DNA of 46,172 bases from contig JAGSHC010000021.1 of NCBI GenBank assembly GCA_023954745.1, positions 1-46,172 on the forward strand, written 5' to 3'. A program made the translations under genes and the position numbers. Source of the DNA: Deltaproteobacteria bacterium. Lineage in GTDB: Bacteria > Myxococcota_A > UBA796 > UBA9615. Of the stretch, positions 26,709 to 34,068 are shown one piece after another; the first letter of the stretch is position 1, and each line of letters begins with the position of its first letter. The notes under the pieces are model-generated. The model did no database searches. It had not been told where the DNA came from and saw only the letters and a list, made by a program, of their open reading frames with translations.

Positions 26709-28373
26709 TCAGCCCATCATCTTCATGGCAGCCCGGGGCTCCATGGCCGCCACGGCCAGCACGCCGCCCATCATGGCGCCGATGACGCCGACGGAGCTCA
26801 CCTCGCTGCCGCCGAAGAAGAGGTTCGGGATGGGCGACCGTGGCCTCAGGTTCTGGTTCCTGAAGCGTTCCGGGGTGGGTTCCAACCCGTAGATGCTTCC
26901 GCGGCTGGGCCGCACGAAGTGGTCGGTGGAGAGCGGGGTGCTGAGCTCGCTGAAGACGAGGTGCTGTCGTAGCCCCGGCATCTTGCTCAGGAACTGCTCC
27001 ACGAGAGAGTCGTGCATGCGCTCCTTGAAGGCCTCGTACTCGGGCCCGCGCTCGCTCCAGGGGGTGCCCTGCCACTTCGCGAAGGACTCCCAGGGGACGA
27101 AGGTCACGACCTCGCCGGTGTGCCGCTCATCCTGGCCGGGGTCATGCTCGGGGTTCTTGAGCGAAGGGAACGAGCAGTAGAGGACGTTGGCGTTGGGCAG
27201 GTCCTGGATGTCCGGCGCCACCTCCCAGTTGTCGTCCTCGGGGTCCCAGGTGTCGTAGAACCACTGGTTGGCCGCGGACGCGCCCCCCTGCCGGATGTCG
27301 CCCTTGAAGCCGAGGTACAGGCAGACGTGGCAGGGAGCGGGCTTCAGGGCCTCGATGGACTTCGCCCAGGGCTTGGACCGCTGGACCTCCGGCAGGAGGT
27401 TCCGAACGGTGGCCTGTACGCCCGCTGCGCTGAGGATGCGGGGAGCCCGAATCTCCTCGCCTTCGGGCAAGCGCACCCCGACGGCCTTGCCCTCTTCGAT
27501 GAGGATCTCCTGCACATCTGCGCGGATGCGGGTCCAGCCTCCAGCCTCGGCCACGGTGCGGAGGAGCTCCCGGGCAATGGCCGCGCTGCCACCACGCGGG
27601 TAATAGCCGCCGTGCAGGAAATGCTTCGTCACCAGGGCCTGCATGGCGAAGGACGAGCGCGAGGGCGTACTGCCGTAGTAGCCCCACTGCGCGGCGAGCA
27701 GCATCTTGAGCTTCGGGTCGTCGGTGACGCGGTCCAGGACCTCGGCGGTGGTGACGTCGAGCCACTTGCCGGCCCGGCGCCCGAGGGTGCGGTCCGCGAT
27801 GGGCGCGGCCCAGCGGGGCAGGGTGCGAGCGAGGTAGTACCCCCGCATCCCCTTGCTCACCTGCTTCACCAGGCCGAGGTACTCGTCGATGGCCTCCTGC
27901 CCGTCGGGGAAGGCGTCGATGAGGTTGGCTCGGAAGGCGTCGGGGGTGTTTGGGAAGGCCACCCTCTTCCCCTCGGGGAACGTGAACTCGTCGTACGTGG
28001 GGCCCAAGGACTCCCACTCCAGACGCCCGTCTGTGAGCGTGTGCAGCAGACGCCCCGGCATCGTGTGCTGGGTCACCTCACCCACCGCGTGCACGCCCAC
28101 GTCCCAGTTCCAGCCCTTGCGAGAGCCCTTGCGGTTGAACTCGTGGGTGAAGCCGCCAGGCACGTAGTGCTGTTCGAGGATGAGCACGCGCTTGCCCAGC
28201 TTGCTGAGCATGGCGCCCGCGGTCATGCCGCCCATGCCCGACCCGATGACGATGACGTCCCAGGGGCCCTCCGGCATGGTCTTGTGCCAGTAGCGGACAC
28301 GGTCGGCGCCCTTCTTGGGGTCGCGCACGGCCTTCGGGGGAGGGGCGGTCTCGGAAGCGGCGGGGTCGGTCAT
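26709..28373 (-). CDS. FAD-dependent RetSat/CrtISO-like oxidoreductase
   Basis: 554 residues. The dinucleotide-binding turn GSGMGGMTAGAMLSKLGKRV (from 44) is followed by ILEQHYVPGGFTHEF, typical of the phytoene desaturase / carotenoid isomerase / all-trans-retinol saturase family. The C-terminal FAD motif reads NLFFGGSEVSSVGVIGAMMGG. These flavoproteins isomerise, saturate or desaturate polyenes; no other carotenoid genes are adjacent, so the substrate is unknown. About 300 bases upstream separate it from divergent rtcB, and the perfect dyad CTGACAGTCAG lies 48 nt before its start, a candidate repressor operator. Confidence 0.85.
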   Translation of the reverse strand: MTDPAASETAPPPKAVRDPKKGADRVRYWHKTMPEGPWDVIVIGSGMGGMTAGAMLSKLGKRVLILEQHYVPGGFTHEFNRKGSRKGWNWDVGVHAVGEVTQHTMPGRLLHTLTDGRLEWESLGPTYDEFTFPEGKRVAFPNTPDAFRANLIDAFPDGQEAIDEYLGLVKQVSKGMRGYYLARTLPRWAAPIADRTLGRRAGKWLDVTTAEVLDRVTDDPKLKMLLAAQWGYYGSTPSRSSFAMQALVTKHFLHGGYYPRGGSAAIARELLRTVAEAGGWTRIRADVQEILIEEGKAVGVRLPEGEEIRAPRILSAAGVQATVRNLLPEVQRSKPWAKSIEALKPAPCHVCLYLGFKGDIRQGGASAANQWFYDTWDPEDDNWEVAPDIQDLPNANVLYCSFPSLKNPEHDPGQDERHTGEVVTFVPWESFAKWQGTPWSERGPEYEAFKERMHDSLVEQFLSKMPGLRQHLVFSELSTPLSTDHFVRPSRGSIYGLEPTPERFRNQNLRPRSPIPNLFFGGSEVSSVGVIGAMMGGVLAVAAMEPRAAMKMMG

Positions 28374-28420
28374 GGCGGTCTCCGCAGGGGATGGCGGACG
28401 GTAGATCAGGCCGGCGCTTA

Positions 28421-28431
28421 CTGACAGTCAG
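28421..28431. promoter_or_regulatory. Perfect dyad upstream of the FAD oxidoreductase gene
   Basis: CTGAC-a-GTCAG, an 11-base perfect palindrome in the divergent gap. Operators of TetR-type repressors often contain CTGAC/GTCAG arms of this kind, and its position 48-58 nt before the start codon fits a promoter-overlapping operator. No TetR gene is in the window. Confidence 0.35.
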
Positions 28432-28525
28432 ATGGTGGCGTGGGGCACGCCCCCAGGACCCGTCGGAGAAGCGAGCATCGTCACCGGTGGCAGAGGCCCG
28501 CCCCCTCCCGGCCTGACGCCTGAAG

Positions 28526-28549
28526 ACTAGTCGGCTAGCAATTTTGCTA
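28526..28549 (+). promoter_or_regulatory. Candidate RtcR upstream activating site of rtcB
   Basis: ACTAGTCGGCTAGC runs into the perfect dyad TAGCAA-tt-TTGCTA (28536-28549). The AT-rich dyads stand out in GC-rich DNA and begin 102 bases before the -24 element, a normal distance for a sigma-54 activator. A related dyad, ACTAGC-N6-GCTAGT, lies upstream of rtcA. Binding by RtcR is inference. Confidence 0.5.
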
Positions 28550-28627
28550 TTCACTGCGGGCCCACGAGTTCGGGACCACCCCGAGCAAACGTATGACGCC
28601 TCTCCAGTCTCGCCCTCCGCCACGAAC

Positions 28628-28644
28628 TGGCACGCCTCCTGCGA
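28628..28644 (+). promoter_or_regulatory. Sigma-54 promoter of rtcB
   Basis: TGGCACGCCTCCTGCGA contains GG (28629-28630), exactly ten bases, then GC (28641-28642), the invariant -24/-12 spacing, with consensus TGGCACG at -24. It lies 31 bases before the rtcB ATG. The adjacent gene rtcR encodes a sigma-54 activator, which supports the call. Confidence 0.85.
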
Positions 28645-28674
28645 TAGGACCGGGCACACTGGAGGAAACAGACC

Positions 28675-29913
28675 ATGTCCATGCGAACCAACTACGACGT
28701 CATCAACGCACCCCAGCAGCATGTCCCCGTGAAGACGTGGACCCAGGGCGTGCCCGTCGAGGACAAGGCGCGCAAGCAGCTGTCGCGCATCGCTGAGATG
28801 CCCTTCATCCACAAGTGGGTCGCGGCGATGCCCGACGTGCATGTGGGGATGGGCGCCACCATCGGCTCCGTGATCCCCATGGACCGCGCCATCATCCCCG
28901 CCGCCGTCGGCGTGGACATCGGCTGCGGGATGATGGCCGTGCGCACCTCCATCACCGCCTCCCAGCTCCCGGACAACCTCGCCCCCGTGCGAGGCGTCAT
29001 CGAGGCTGCGGTTCCCCATGGCCGCACCCACAACGGAAAGCCGTCGCGGGACAAGGGCGCCTGGGGGAACGTCCCGGACGTCGTGGACAACGCCTGGTCG
29101 GACCTCGCCGACGAGTTCATGGAGCTGACCGACAAGCACCGCGCCCTCCGCAAGGCGAACGCGCGACCGCACCTCGGAACGCTTGGGACCGGCAACCACT
29201 TCATCGAGCTCTGTCTCGATGAGCAAGGCCGCGTCTGGGTGATGCTGCACTCGGGGTCCCGCGGAGTCGGAAACCGCATCGGGAGCTACTTCATCGAGCT
29301 CGCCAAGAAGGACATGGAGACCTACTTCATCAACCTGCCGGACCGGGACCTGTCCTACTTCCCGCAGGGCACGGAGCACTTCACCGACTACATCGGCGCC
29401 GTCGACTGGGCCCAGCGGTTCGCCATGCGCAACCGCGAGGTGATGATGGCGGCGGTCCTCAAGGCCATGAAGAAGAGCAAGGTGCTGCCTCGCTTCGAGA
29501 GCCATCTCGAGGCCGTGAACTGTCACCACAACTACGTGGCGCGCGAGCACCACTACGGCAAGAACGTGTGGCTCACCCGCAAGGGCGCAGTGCGGGCCCG
29601 CAAGGGCGACCTGGGCATCATCCCTGGCTCGATGGGAGCGCGCTCCTTCATCGTGCGCGGGCTGGGGAACGACGAGTCGTTCCACTCGTGTTCACACGGG
29701 GCTGGTCGGGTCATGAGCCGCACGGCGGCGAAGCGCCAGTTCACGCTGAAGGACCACCGTCGGGCCACGGAGGGCGTCGAGTGCCGCAAGGACAAGGACG
29801 TGCTCGACGAGACCCCAGGCGCGTACAAGGACATCGACGCGGTCATGGCCGCGCAGTCCGACCTCGTCGAGGTCGTGTACACGCTCAAGCAGGTGGTCTG
29901 CGTGAAGGGCTAG
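28675..29913 (+). CDS. rtcB: RNA-splicing ligase RtcB
   Basis: 412 residues, the usual bacterial length. RtcB joins RNA 2',3'-cyclic phosphate or 3'-phosphate ends to 5'-OH ends using GTP and manganese. The metal and guanylylation residues are all visible: GVDIGCGM with Cys84, GTGNHFIEL with His175, HSGSRGVGN with His192, NCHHN (~283-286) and HSCSHGAGR with His341, the residue expected to form the GMP adduct. ATG 28675 follows GGAGGA by 8 nt. It is driven by its own sigma-54 promoter and is convergent with rtcR, unlike the E. coli rtcBA operon. Confidence 0.97.
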   Translation: MSMRTNYDVINAPQQHVPVKTWTQGVPVEDKARKQLSRIAEMPFIHKWVAAMPDVHVGMGATIGSVIPMDRAIIPAAVGVDIGCGMMAVRTSITASQLPDNLAPVRGVIEAAVPHGRTHNGKPSRDKGAWGNVPDVVDNAWSDLADEFMELTDKHRALRKANARPHLGTLGTGNHFIELCLDEQGRVWVMLHSGSRGVGNRIGSYFIELAKKDMETYFINLPDRDLSYFPQGTEHFTDYIGAVDWAQRFAMRNREVMMAAVLKAMKKSKVLPRFESHLEAVNCHHNYVAREHHYGKNVWLTRKGAVRARKGDLGIIPGSMGARSFIVRGLGNDESFHSCSHGAGRVMSRTAAKRQFTLKDHRRATEGVECRKDKDVLDETPGAYKDIDAVMAAQSDLVEVVYTLKQVVCVKG

Positions 29914-29929
29914 GCCCTCCGAGGGGCCC
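29914..29929. terminator. Hairpin after rtcB
   Basis: GGCCC-tccgag-GGGCC begins immediately after the rtcB stop. It is G/C-rich but has no T run, so it is a weak terminator candidate in the 96-base convergent gap between rtcB and rtcR. Confidence 0.35.
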
Positions 29930-29953
29930 GATCTCGGCGTCGCTCACTCGGTT

Positions 29954-29970
29954 GCGTATGTCACATACGC
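29954..29970. promoter_or_regulatory. 17-base perfect palindrome between rtcB and rtcR
   Basis: GCGTATGT-c-ACATACGC. The one-base centre makes an RNA hairpin unlikely and suggests a dimeric protein site or a chance palindrome. It lies between convergent 3' ends, where a promoter operator is not expected. Confidence 0.35.
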
Positions 29971-30009
29971 GTCCCTCGTGGCTCCTTGACCTCGGGCCGA
30001 TCGAGGCAC

Positions 30010-31653
30010 CTACTTGGTGGTCACCTCGGCGAAGGTCACCCCCCACTTGAGCAGGTATTTGCGGATCCGGTCGGCGTCGTTCGTCTTGCTGCGCGCCTTG
30101 CGCGACTCGGCGAACAGGCGTCGGCCGGCTTCGCTCATCGTCCGACTGCGTCGGCACACGCCGAAGACGTCCGCGAGCTGCACCAGTTCGAAGCGGTCGA
30201 CGCTCTGGGCCACCTCGTCACCCAACACCTCGGCCACCAACGCCCGGCACGCCCCGAACGAGGTGGGTGCTCCCGTCTCGTCCCCCACATCGCGCCAGTC
30301 ACTGCGCAGGCGCGTCACCTCTTCGTCCACTACGTCCGCAGTGATCCGCGCACCGGGCGCCAGGGTGCCCATGCGAGTCACGCTCGCGTTGAGGTCACGA
30401 AAGTTCCCCGCCCACGTGGCCTCGGCGCCGGTCGCGAAGTCCAGATAGCGAGTACGAGCCTCGGCGTTGAACGCGATTCGGCGGCCTTGATGCCGTGCAA
30501 ACGACTCCAACTCGAACTCGAGGTTCGGCTCCAGGTCCTCGATGCGTTCAGAGAGTCCGGGCAACCGAAAGGTCCACAGGTTGATGCGAGCCAGGAGGTC
30601 GCTGCGGAACTCCCCTCGGCCCACGGCCACGACCAGATCCTTGTTGGTGCCCGCGATGAGCTGGAAGTCGCTGCGCACTTCGCGGTCGGCGCCAAGAGGA
30701 ACGAAGACCCCCTCCTCGATGGCACGGAGCAGCATTGCCTGCTCATCGAGGCCCAGCTCCCCGATCTCGTCGAGAAAGACGAGCCCACCGTCCGCCGCCT
30801 TCAGCAGGCCCGCGCGGTCGCTCACCGCCCCCGTGAACGCGCCGCGCGTGTGCCCGAAGAGAGCGGACATGGCCGCATCCCCTCGGAGCGTCGCGCAGTT
30901 CACCTCCACATAGTCCCCGGTGACCGTGCGCCGCTGACTGCGCAACGAGTAGATGCGCTTGGCGAGGCGCGTCTTCCCCGCTCCCGTGGGGCCCGTCAAC
31001 AGGATGGGCGCGGTGCTCGCCAGGGCCACGCGCTCGATCTGGTCCATCATCCGGTTGAACGCGGCGTTGCGCGTCGGGATGCCCTGCTTGAGCAGCGAGA
31101 CGCCTTCGGCCCGCTCCGCGTCGAAGCGCTGCGCGATGGAGTCGTACTTCGACAGGTCCAGATCGATGATGGAGTAGCGCCCGACTCGCCGGTCCTGCCG
31201 CTCTCGCCGGTCCCGCCGCGTGATGGGGGAGGTCTGGAGGAGCCGCGCCGGGATGTGACGAGACTCGGCCAGCAGAAACATGCAGATCTGCTGCACGTGG
31301 GTGCCGGTGGTGATGTGGAGCAGATACTCCTCGTTCTCTGGGTCGAACCGATGGGAGCGGGCGAACTCGTAGAGCGTGCGCCAGACCTCCTCGAAGTCCC
31401 ACGGATCGGCGAAGTTCGTCCCGTGGAGCTGCACCGTGCAATCGGGCGCCACCGCCCCGAGGTCCTCCACCACCTGTCGACCGAGCGCGGTGAACTTCGG
31501 CTCCACGAGGAGCTCGATGCGGTGCGGGAGAAGGTCCTCCATCTGCCCGAGGGAGACGGTGGGGCGCCACTTCTCCCAACGCTTGGCCCCCTTGCCGGAG
31601 TCCAGGGTCGCTCCCACGATGCCAAGCACGACGAGTCTCTTGGTGTCGCTCAT
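30010..31653 (-). CDS. rtcR: Sigma-54-dependent activator RtcR
   Basis: 547 residues from ATG 31653; an upstream in-frame start at 31704 adds a non-homologous tail. Residues 1-~185 are the RtcR-type CARF-like sensor, with the ligand-site-like ITTGTHVQQICMFLLAE (114-130). The AAA+ domain has Walker A GPTGAGKT (221-228), the sigma-54 contact loop GAFTGA (271-276), Walker B VFLDEIGELG and an R-finger region. The C-terminus is helical. In E. coli, RtcR senses RNA ends or cyclic-phosphate products and then activates sigma-54 transcription of rtcBA. Here it sits between rtcB and rtcA, divergent from rtcA, and both genes have sigma-54 promoters. Confidence 0.95.
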   Translation of the reverse strand: MSDTKRLVVLGIVGATLDSGKGAKRWEKWRPTVSLGQMEDLLPHRIELLVEPKFTALGRQVVEDLGAVAPDCTVQLHGTNFADPWDFEEVWRTLYEFARSHRFDPENEEYLLHITTGTHVQQICMFLLAESRHIPARLLQTSPITRRDRRERQDRRVGRYSIIDLDLSKYDSIAQRFDAERAEGVSLLKQGIPTRNAAFNRMMDQIERVALASTAPILLTGPTGAGKTRLAKRIYSLRSQRRTVTGDYVEVNCATLRGDAAMSALFGHTRGAFTGAVSDRAGLLKAADGGLVFLDEIGELGLDEQAMLLRAIEEGVFVPLGADREVRSDFQLIAGTNKDLVVAVGRGEFRSDLLARINLWTFRLPGLSERIEDLEPNLEFELESFARHQGRRIAFNAEARTRYLDFATGAEATWAGNFRDLNASVTRMGTLAPGARITADVVDEEVTRLRSDWRDVGDETGAPTSFGACRALVAEVLGDEVAQSVDRFELVQLADVFGVCRRSRTMSEAGRRLFAESRKARSKTNDADRIRKYLLKWGVTFAEVTTK

Positions 31654-31662
31654 GAGCGAGAG

Positions 31663-31680
31663 ACTAGCGGACGAGCTAGT
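31663..31680 (+). promoter_or_regulatory. Candidate RtcR upstream activating site of rtcA
   Basis: ACTAGC-ggacga-GCTAGT, six-base perfect arms, just upstream of the rtcR start and 71 bases before the rtcA -24 element. It shares the ACTAG/GCTAG elements with the site before rtcB. CCCACGA (31700) and GCAAACG (31711) follow in the same order as at rtcB. Confidence 0.5.
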
Positions 31681-31733
31681 ACCCAGCGTGGGCGACGAGC
31701 CCACGAACCAGCAAACGCCTGGGTCTTCGTGGC

Positions 31734-31750
31734 TGGCACGCTGTGTGCGT
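31734..31750 (+). promoter_or_regulatory. Sigma-54 promoter of rtcA
   Basis: TGGCACGCTGTGTGCGT contains GG (31735-31736), ten bases, then GC (31747-31748). It shares TGGCACGC-N4-TGCG with the rtcB promoter and lies 43 bases before the rtcA ATG. Confidence 0.85.
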
Positions 31751-31792
31751 TGGACCAGGTCAACCCGCCCATCCCGGGCGACGGAGAAGCCG

Positions 31793-32818
31793 ATGATCGT
31801 CCTCGACGGAACTCACGGAGAAGGCGGAGGCCAGATCCTCCGCACCGCCCTGTCCCTCTCTCTGCTGACGGGCGCGGCCTTCACGCTCGAGCGAGTGCGT
31901 GGCGGCCGCTCCCGCCCCGGTCTGCTGCGCCAGCACCTGTGCGCCGTCCAGGCTGCCGCCTCCATCGGTGGCGCCTACGTCGAGGGAGCGGAGCTGGGCT
32001 CGCAGCGGGTCCTGTTCGCGCCGTCGGGACAGCTCGCAGGTGGCACCTACCGATTCGCTATCGGGAGCGCCGGCTCGGCGATGCTCGTCCTTCAGACGGT
32101 CCTCGTCCCGCTGCTCCACGCCGACGGGCCATCCACCGTGACCCTCGAAGGCGGCACCCACAACCCCATGGCGCCGCCCCTCCCCTTCTTGCAGTCCAGC
32201 TTCTTGCCGCTGCTGCGCCGCATGGGCGCCGACGTGAGGCTGCGGCTCGATCGCCCAGGCTTCTACCCCGCCGGCGGGGGGCGTGCCGTTCTCGAAGTGA
32301 CCCCCTCGACCTTGCGGCCAGTGGAGGTCCGGCGCGGCTCCGGCGTGACCGTCCGAGCCGTCGCCACGGTGGCGAACCTGCCCCCATCCATCGCCGAGCG
32401 CGAGCTGAAGAAGCTGCGGCGCCAGCTGCGCGAGCACGCCCCCACCTTGGAGCAAGAGGAGCTGACGGCGTCCCTCAGCCCCGGAAATCTGGTGCGGGTG
32501 GAGGTGGAGCACGGCGACGAGGTCGCATGCTTCGTTGGATTCGGTGAGCGACGAAGACGCGCAGAGAACGTGGCGGCTCGAGTCGCGGGGCAGGTGTTGC
32601 GCTGGCTGGAGTCTGGGGCCGCCGTAGAGGAGCACTTGGCCGATCAGCTGCTCCTTCCCATGGCCTGGGCTGGAGGCGGGGCCTTTGACGTAGACGTGCT
32701 GAGCGAACACACCCGCACGAACGTGCACACGATCGCCCAGTTCATGGACGTGCCAGTGACGCTGGAGGAGCGTGGCGAGGGCGCTGGCGTGCGCGTGGGG
32801 AGGAATGCCCTGAGGTAG
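31793..32818 (+). CDS. rtcA: RNA 3'-terminal phosphate cyclase RtcA
   Basis: 341 residues. RtcA converts RNA 3'-phosphates to 2',3'-cyclic phosphates through an adenylylated enzyme. The family start DGTHGEGGGQILRTAL (5-20) and the RGGRSRPGL-type motif are present. The nucleophile is expected at His306 in SEHTRTNVHT. ATG 31793 follows GGAG; the frame is open upstream but reads through the promoter and rtcR. It has its own sigma-54 promoter rather than following rtcB. With rtcB and rtcR it completes a cyclase-ligase RNA repair set. Confidence 0.96.
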   Translation: MIVLDGTHGEGGGQILRTALSLSLLTGAAFTLERVRGGRSRPGLLRQHLCAVQAAASIGGAYVEGAELGSQRVLFAPSGQLAGGTYRFAIGSAGSAMLVLQTVLVPLLHADGPSTVTLEGGTHNPMAPPLPFLQSSFLPLLRRMGADVRLRLDRPGFYPAGGGRAVLEVTPSTLRPVEVRRGSGVTVRAVATVANLPPSIAERELKKLRRQLREHAPTLEQEELTASLSPGNLVRVEVEHGDEVACFVGFGERRRRAENVAARVAGQVLRWLESGAAVEEHLADQLLLPMAWAGGGAFDVDVLSEHTRTNVHTIAQFMDVPVTLEERGEGAGVRVGRNALR

Positions 32819-32866
32819 GCGGGGTCGGGACGAGCGCCGGCGCAGCTCGCCCCGACCCGTCCAGCG

Positions 32867-33745
32867 TCAGGGGGTCAGGTTCGTCCAGGGGAAGCCGCCG
32901 CAGCCACCGGTGGAGGGGCTCGTCGCATCGGCAGCGGCCGTCGCCAGGGCGTCGGCCTCCGTCGCGGCGTCGTAGGCGGTGGTGCACGACCACCAACCCC
33001 CGTCGACCTCGACGAAGTCAAAGCGGGTCCACAGGTCGGCGTTGAACGTGTTCTTGGAGCCGTTCTGCGCGATGGCGTAGCCGGCAGCGTTGTCGAACTG
33101 GGTGATGGCGAAGCGCGCGAGGTCGTCGCCGGTCATCACCGACCACTCGGTGTCGGTGATGGTGTTGTCACCCGTGTACTCGTCCGTGTGCACGCCTGCG
33201 ATGGCAATGCGGGCGGGGTCGGCGGTCAGCGCAGACCAGCCGAAGCCTCCGCAACCGGCGACCAGGTCGCTCGCGTCGGCCGGCGTCGCGTCGATGGCCG
33301 CCTGCTCCGACGCTCCCTCGTAGACGGACTGGCAGAAGTACCCCGCGCCCTGCTCTTCGGTCCACTCGAAGCGGCTCCAGAGATCGGGTGCGAACCCGTT
33401 CGTGCTCGCGTTCTGGGCGATGATCAGCTGGTTCTGCTCGTCCATGGAGACGATGTCGTAGCGGCTCGTGCCGAACTCGCTCCAGCTCAGCCAGGCCTCG
33501 TCGTTCACGGCGATGCCGGATCCAAACCCGTCGTCGAAGACGCCGAAGATGGAGAAGGGGGTACCGGTGGCGTCGTCGTCGTCGCCGGTGGCGTCGTCGT
33601 CGTCGCCGGCGGAGTCGTCGTCGTCGCCCGTGGCGTCGTCGTCGTCACCGGCGGAGTCGTCGTCGTCGCCCGTGCTGGGGCACGCAGACAGGCCGAAGGT
33701 TCCAAGGCCCAGGAGCGCGAGAAAGAGAAAGAGTCGATGGTTCAT
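32867..33745 (-). CDS. Asp-rich repeat lipoprotein with two tandem domains
   Basis: 292 residues. Signal peptide with lipobox LSAC (Cys22), then five seven-residue units of DDDDSAG / DDDDATG type (~26-61), a likely Ca-binding or spacer stalk. The rest is two similar ~110-residue domains, each with an I-x-G-V start, an IAQN-G-x-N-x-F-x-x-DLW-x-R-F core, a Cys-containing segment, and a C-GGF-W end. This internal duplication is clear but matches no family I know. Exposed on an outer or inner membrane; function unknown. GAGGA precedes the ATG. Confidence 0.8.
   Translation of the reverse strand: MNHRLFLFLALLGLGTFGLSACPSTGDDDDSAGDDDDATGDDDDSAGDDDDATGDDDDATGTPFSIFGVFDDGFGSGIAVNDEAWLSWSEFGTSRYDIVSMDEQNQLIIAQNASTNGFAPDLWSRFEWTEEQGAGYFCQSVYEGASEQAAIDATPADASDLVAGCGGFGWSALTADPARIAIAGVHTDEYTGDNTITDTEWSVMTGDDLARFAITQFDNAAGYAIAQNGSKNTFNADLWTRFDFVEVDGGWWSCTTAYDAATEADALATAAADATSPSTGGCGGFPWTNLTP
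33570..33674. repeat. Five 21-base tandem repeats encoding Asp stalk
   Basis: Five in-frame units close to GCGTCGTCGTCGTCGCCGGTG (plus strand) run from 33570 to 33674. Alternating units differ at their edges (GCG versus GAG, CCGGTG versus CCGGCG/CCCGTG), giving DDDDATG or DDDDSAG on the minus strand. Such arrays can vary in length by slippage without breaking the frame. Confidence 0.85.
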
Positions 33746-34068
33746 GAGGTCCTCGGGTCAGGTACCCGGAACAAGAAACACGCACGCAGAGGACAACAGC
33801 GACCTGAGCGGACGCGATTCCGGTGCCGGGAATCGTTGGCGTCGCGCTCGCGGTCGGATATCCCGACTGACGGCCTTTGTCCCCGCCGCCTTCCCAGTCC
33901 GAGACGGAGTCCCGAAGGACTTCGTCACACACCCCGTAGGGTCTGCTGACCAGTGGCGTCATGGCGTGGCATGACCGATCACGGTGGCGGCCCCGTGCCG
34001 GGTTTTCACCGGCTTTCCCGAGTCCGCGAGCGATTCGGAGCTGACTGTGTTCTACGCGTGGGACCTCG
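33746..34068. other. Gap between the kinase fusion gene and the Asp-rich lipoprotein gene
   Basis: 323 bases with no supported gene. It contains the dyads CGATTCC-N7-GGAATCG (33815-33835) and GTCATG-N6-CATGAC (33958-33975). Neither is followed by a T run on the minus strand. One may terminate the kinase transcript and the other may serve the lipoprotein promoter, but nothing decides this. Confidence 0.5.

Larger units (their letters stand above)
28374..28674. other. Intergenic region between the oxidoreductase and rtcB
   Basis: 301 bases without a gene. It holds the CTGACAGTCAG dyad (28421), a candidate activator site with the dyads ACTAGTCGGCTAGC and TAGCAA-tt-TTGCTA (28526-28549), the motifs CCCACGA (28561) and GCAAACG (28585), a sigma-54 promoter (28628) and the rtcB ribosome binding site GGAGGA (28661). 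No tRNA-like or Y-RNA-like fold was recognised. Confidence 0.7.

Noticed and set aside
28374-28674. Y-RNA-like or tRNA-like gene next to rtcB, as seen in some rtc loci
   Set aside because: No cloverleaf or long-stem fold could be traced by eye here or in 29914-30009 or 31654-31792.
33570-33674. Tandem repeats considered as a CRISPR or direct-repeat array
   Set aside because: There are no spacers; the 21-base units are in frame inside a lipoprotein gene and encode an Asp stalk.
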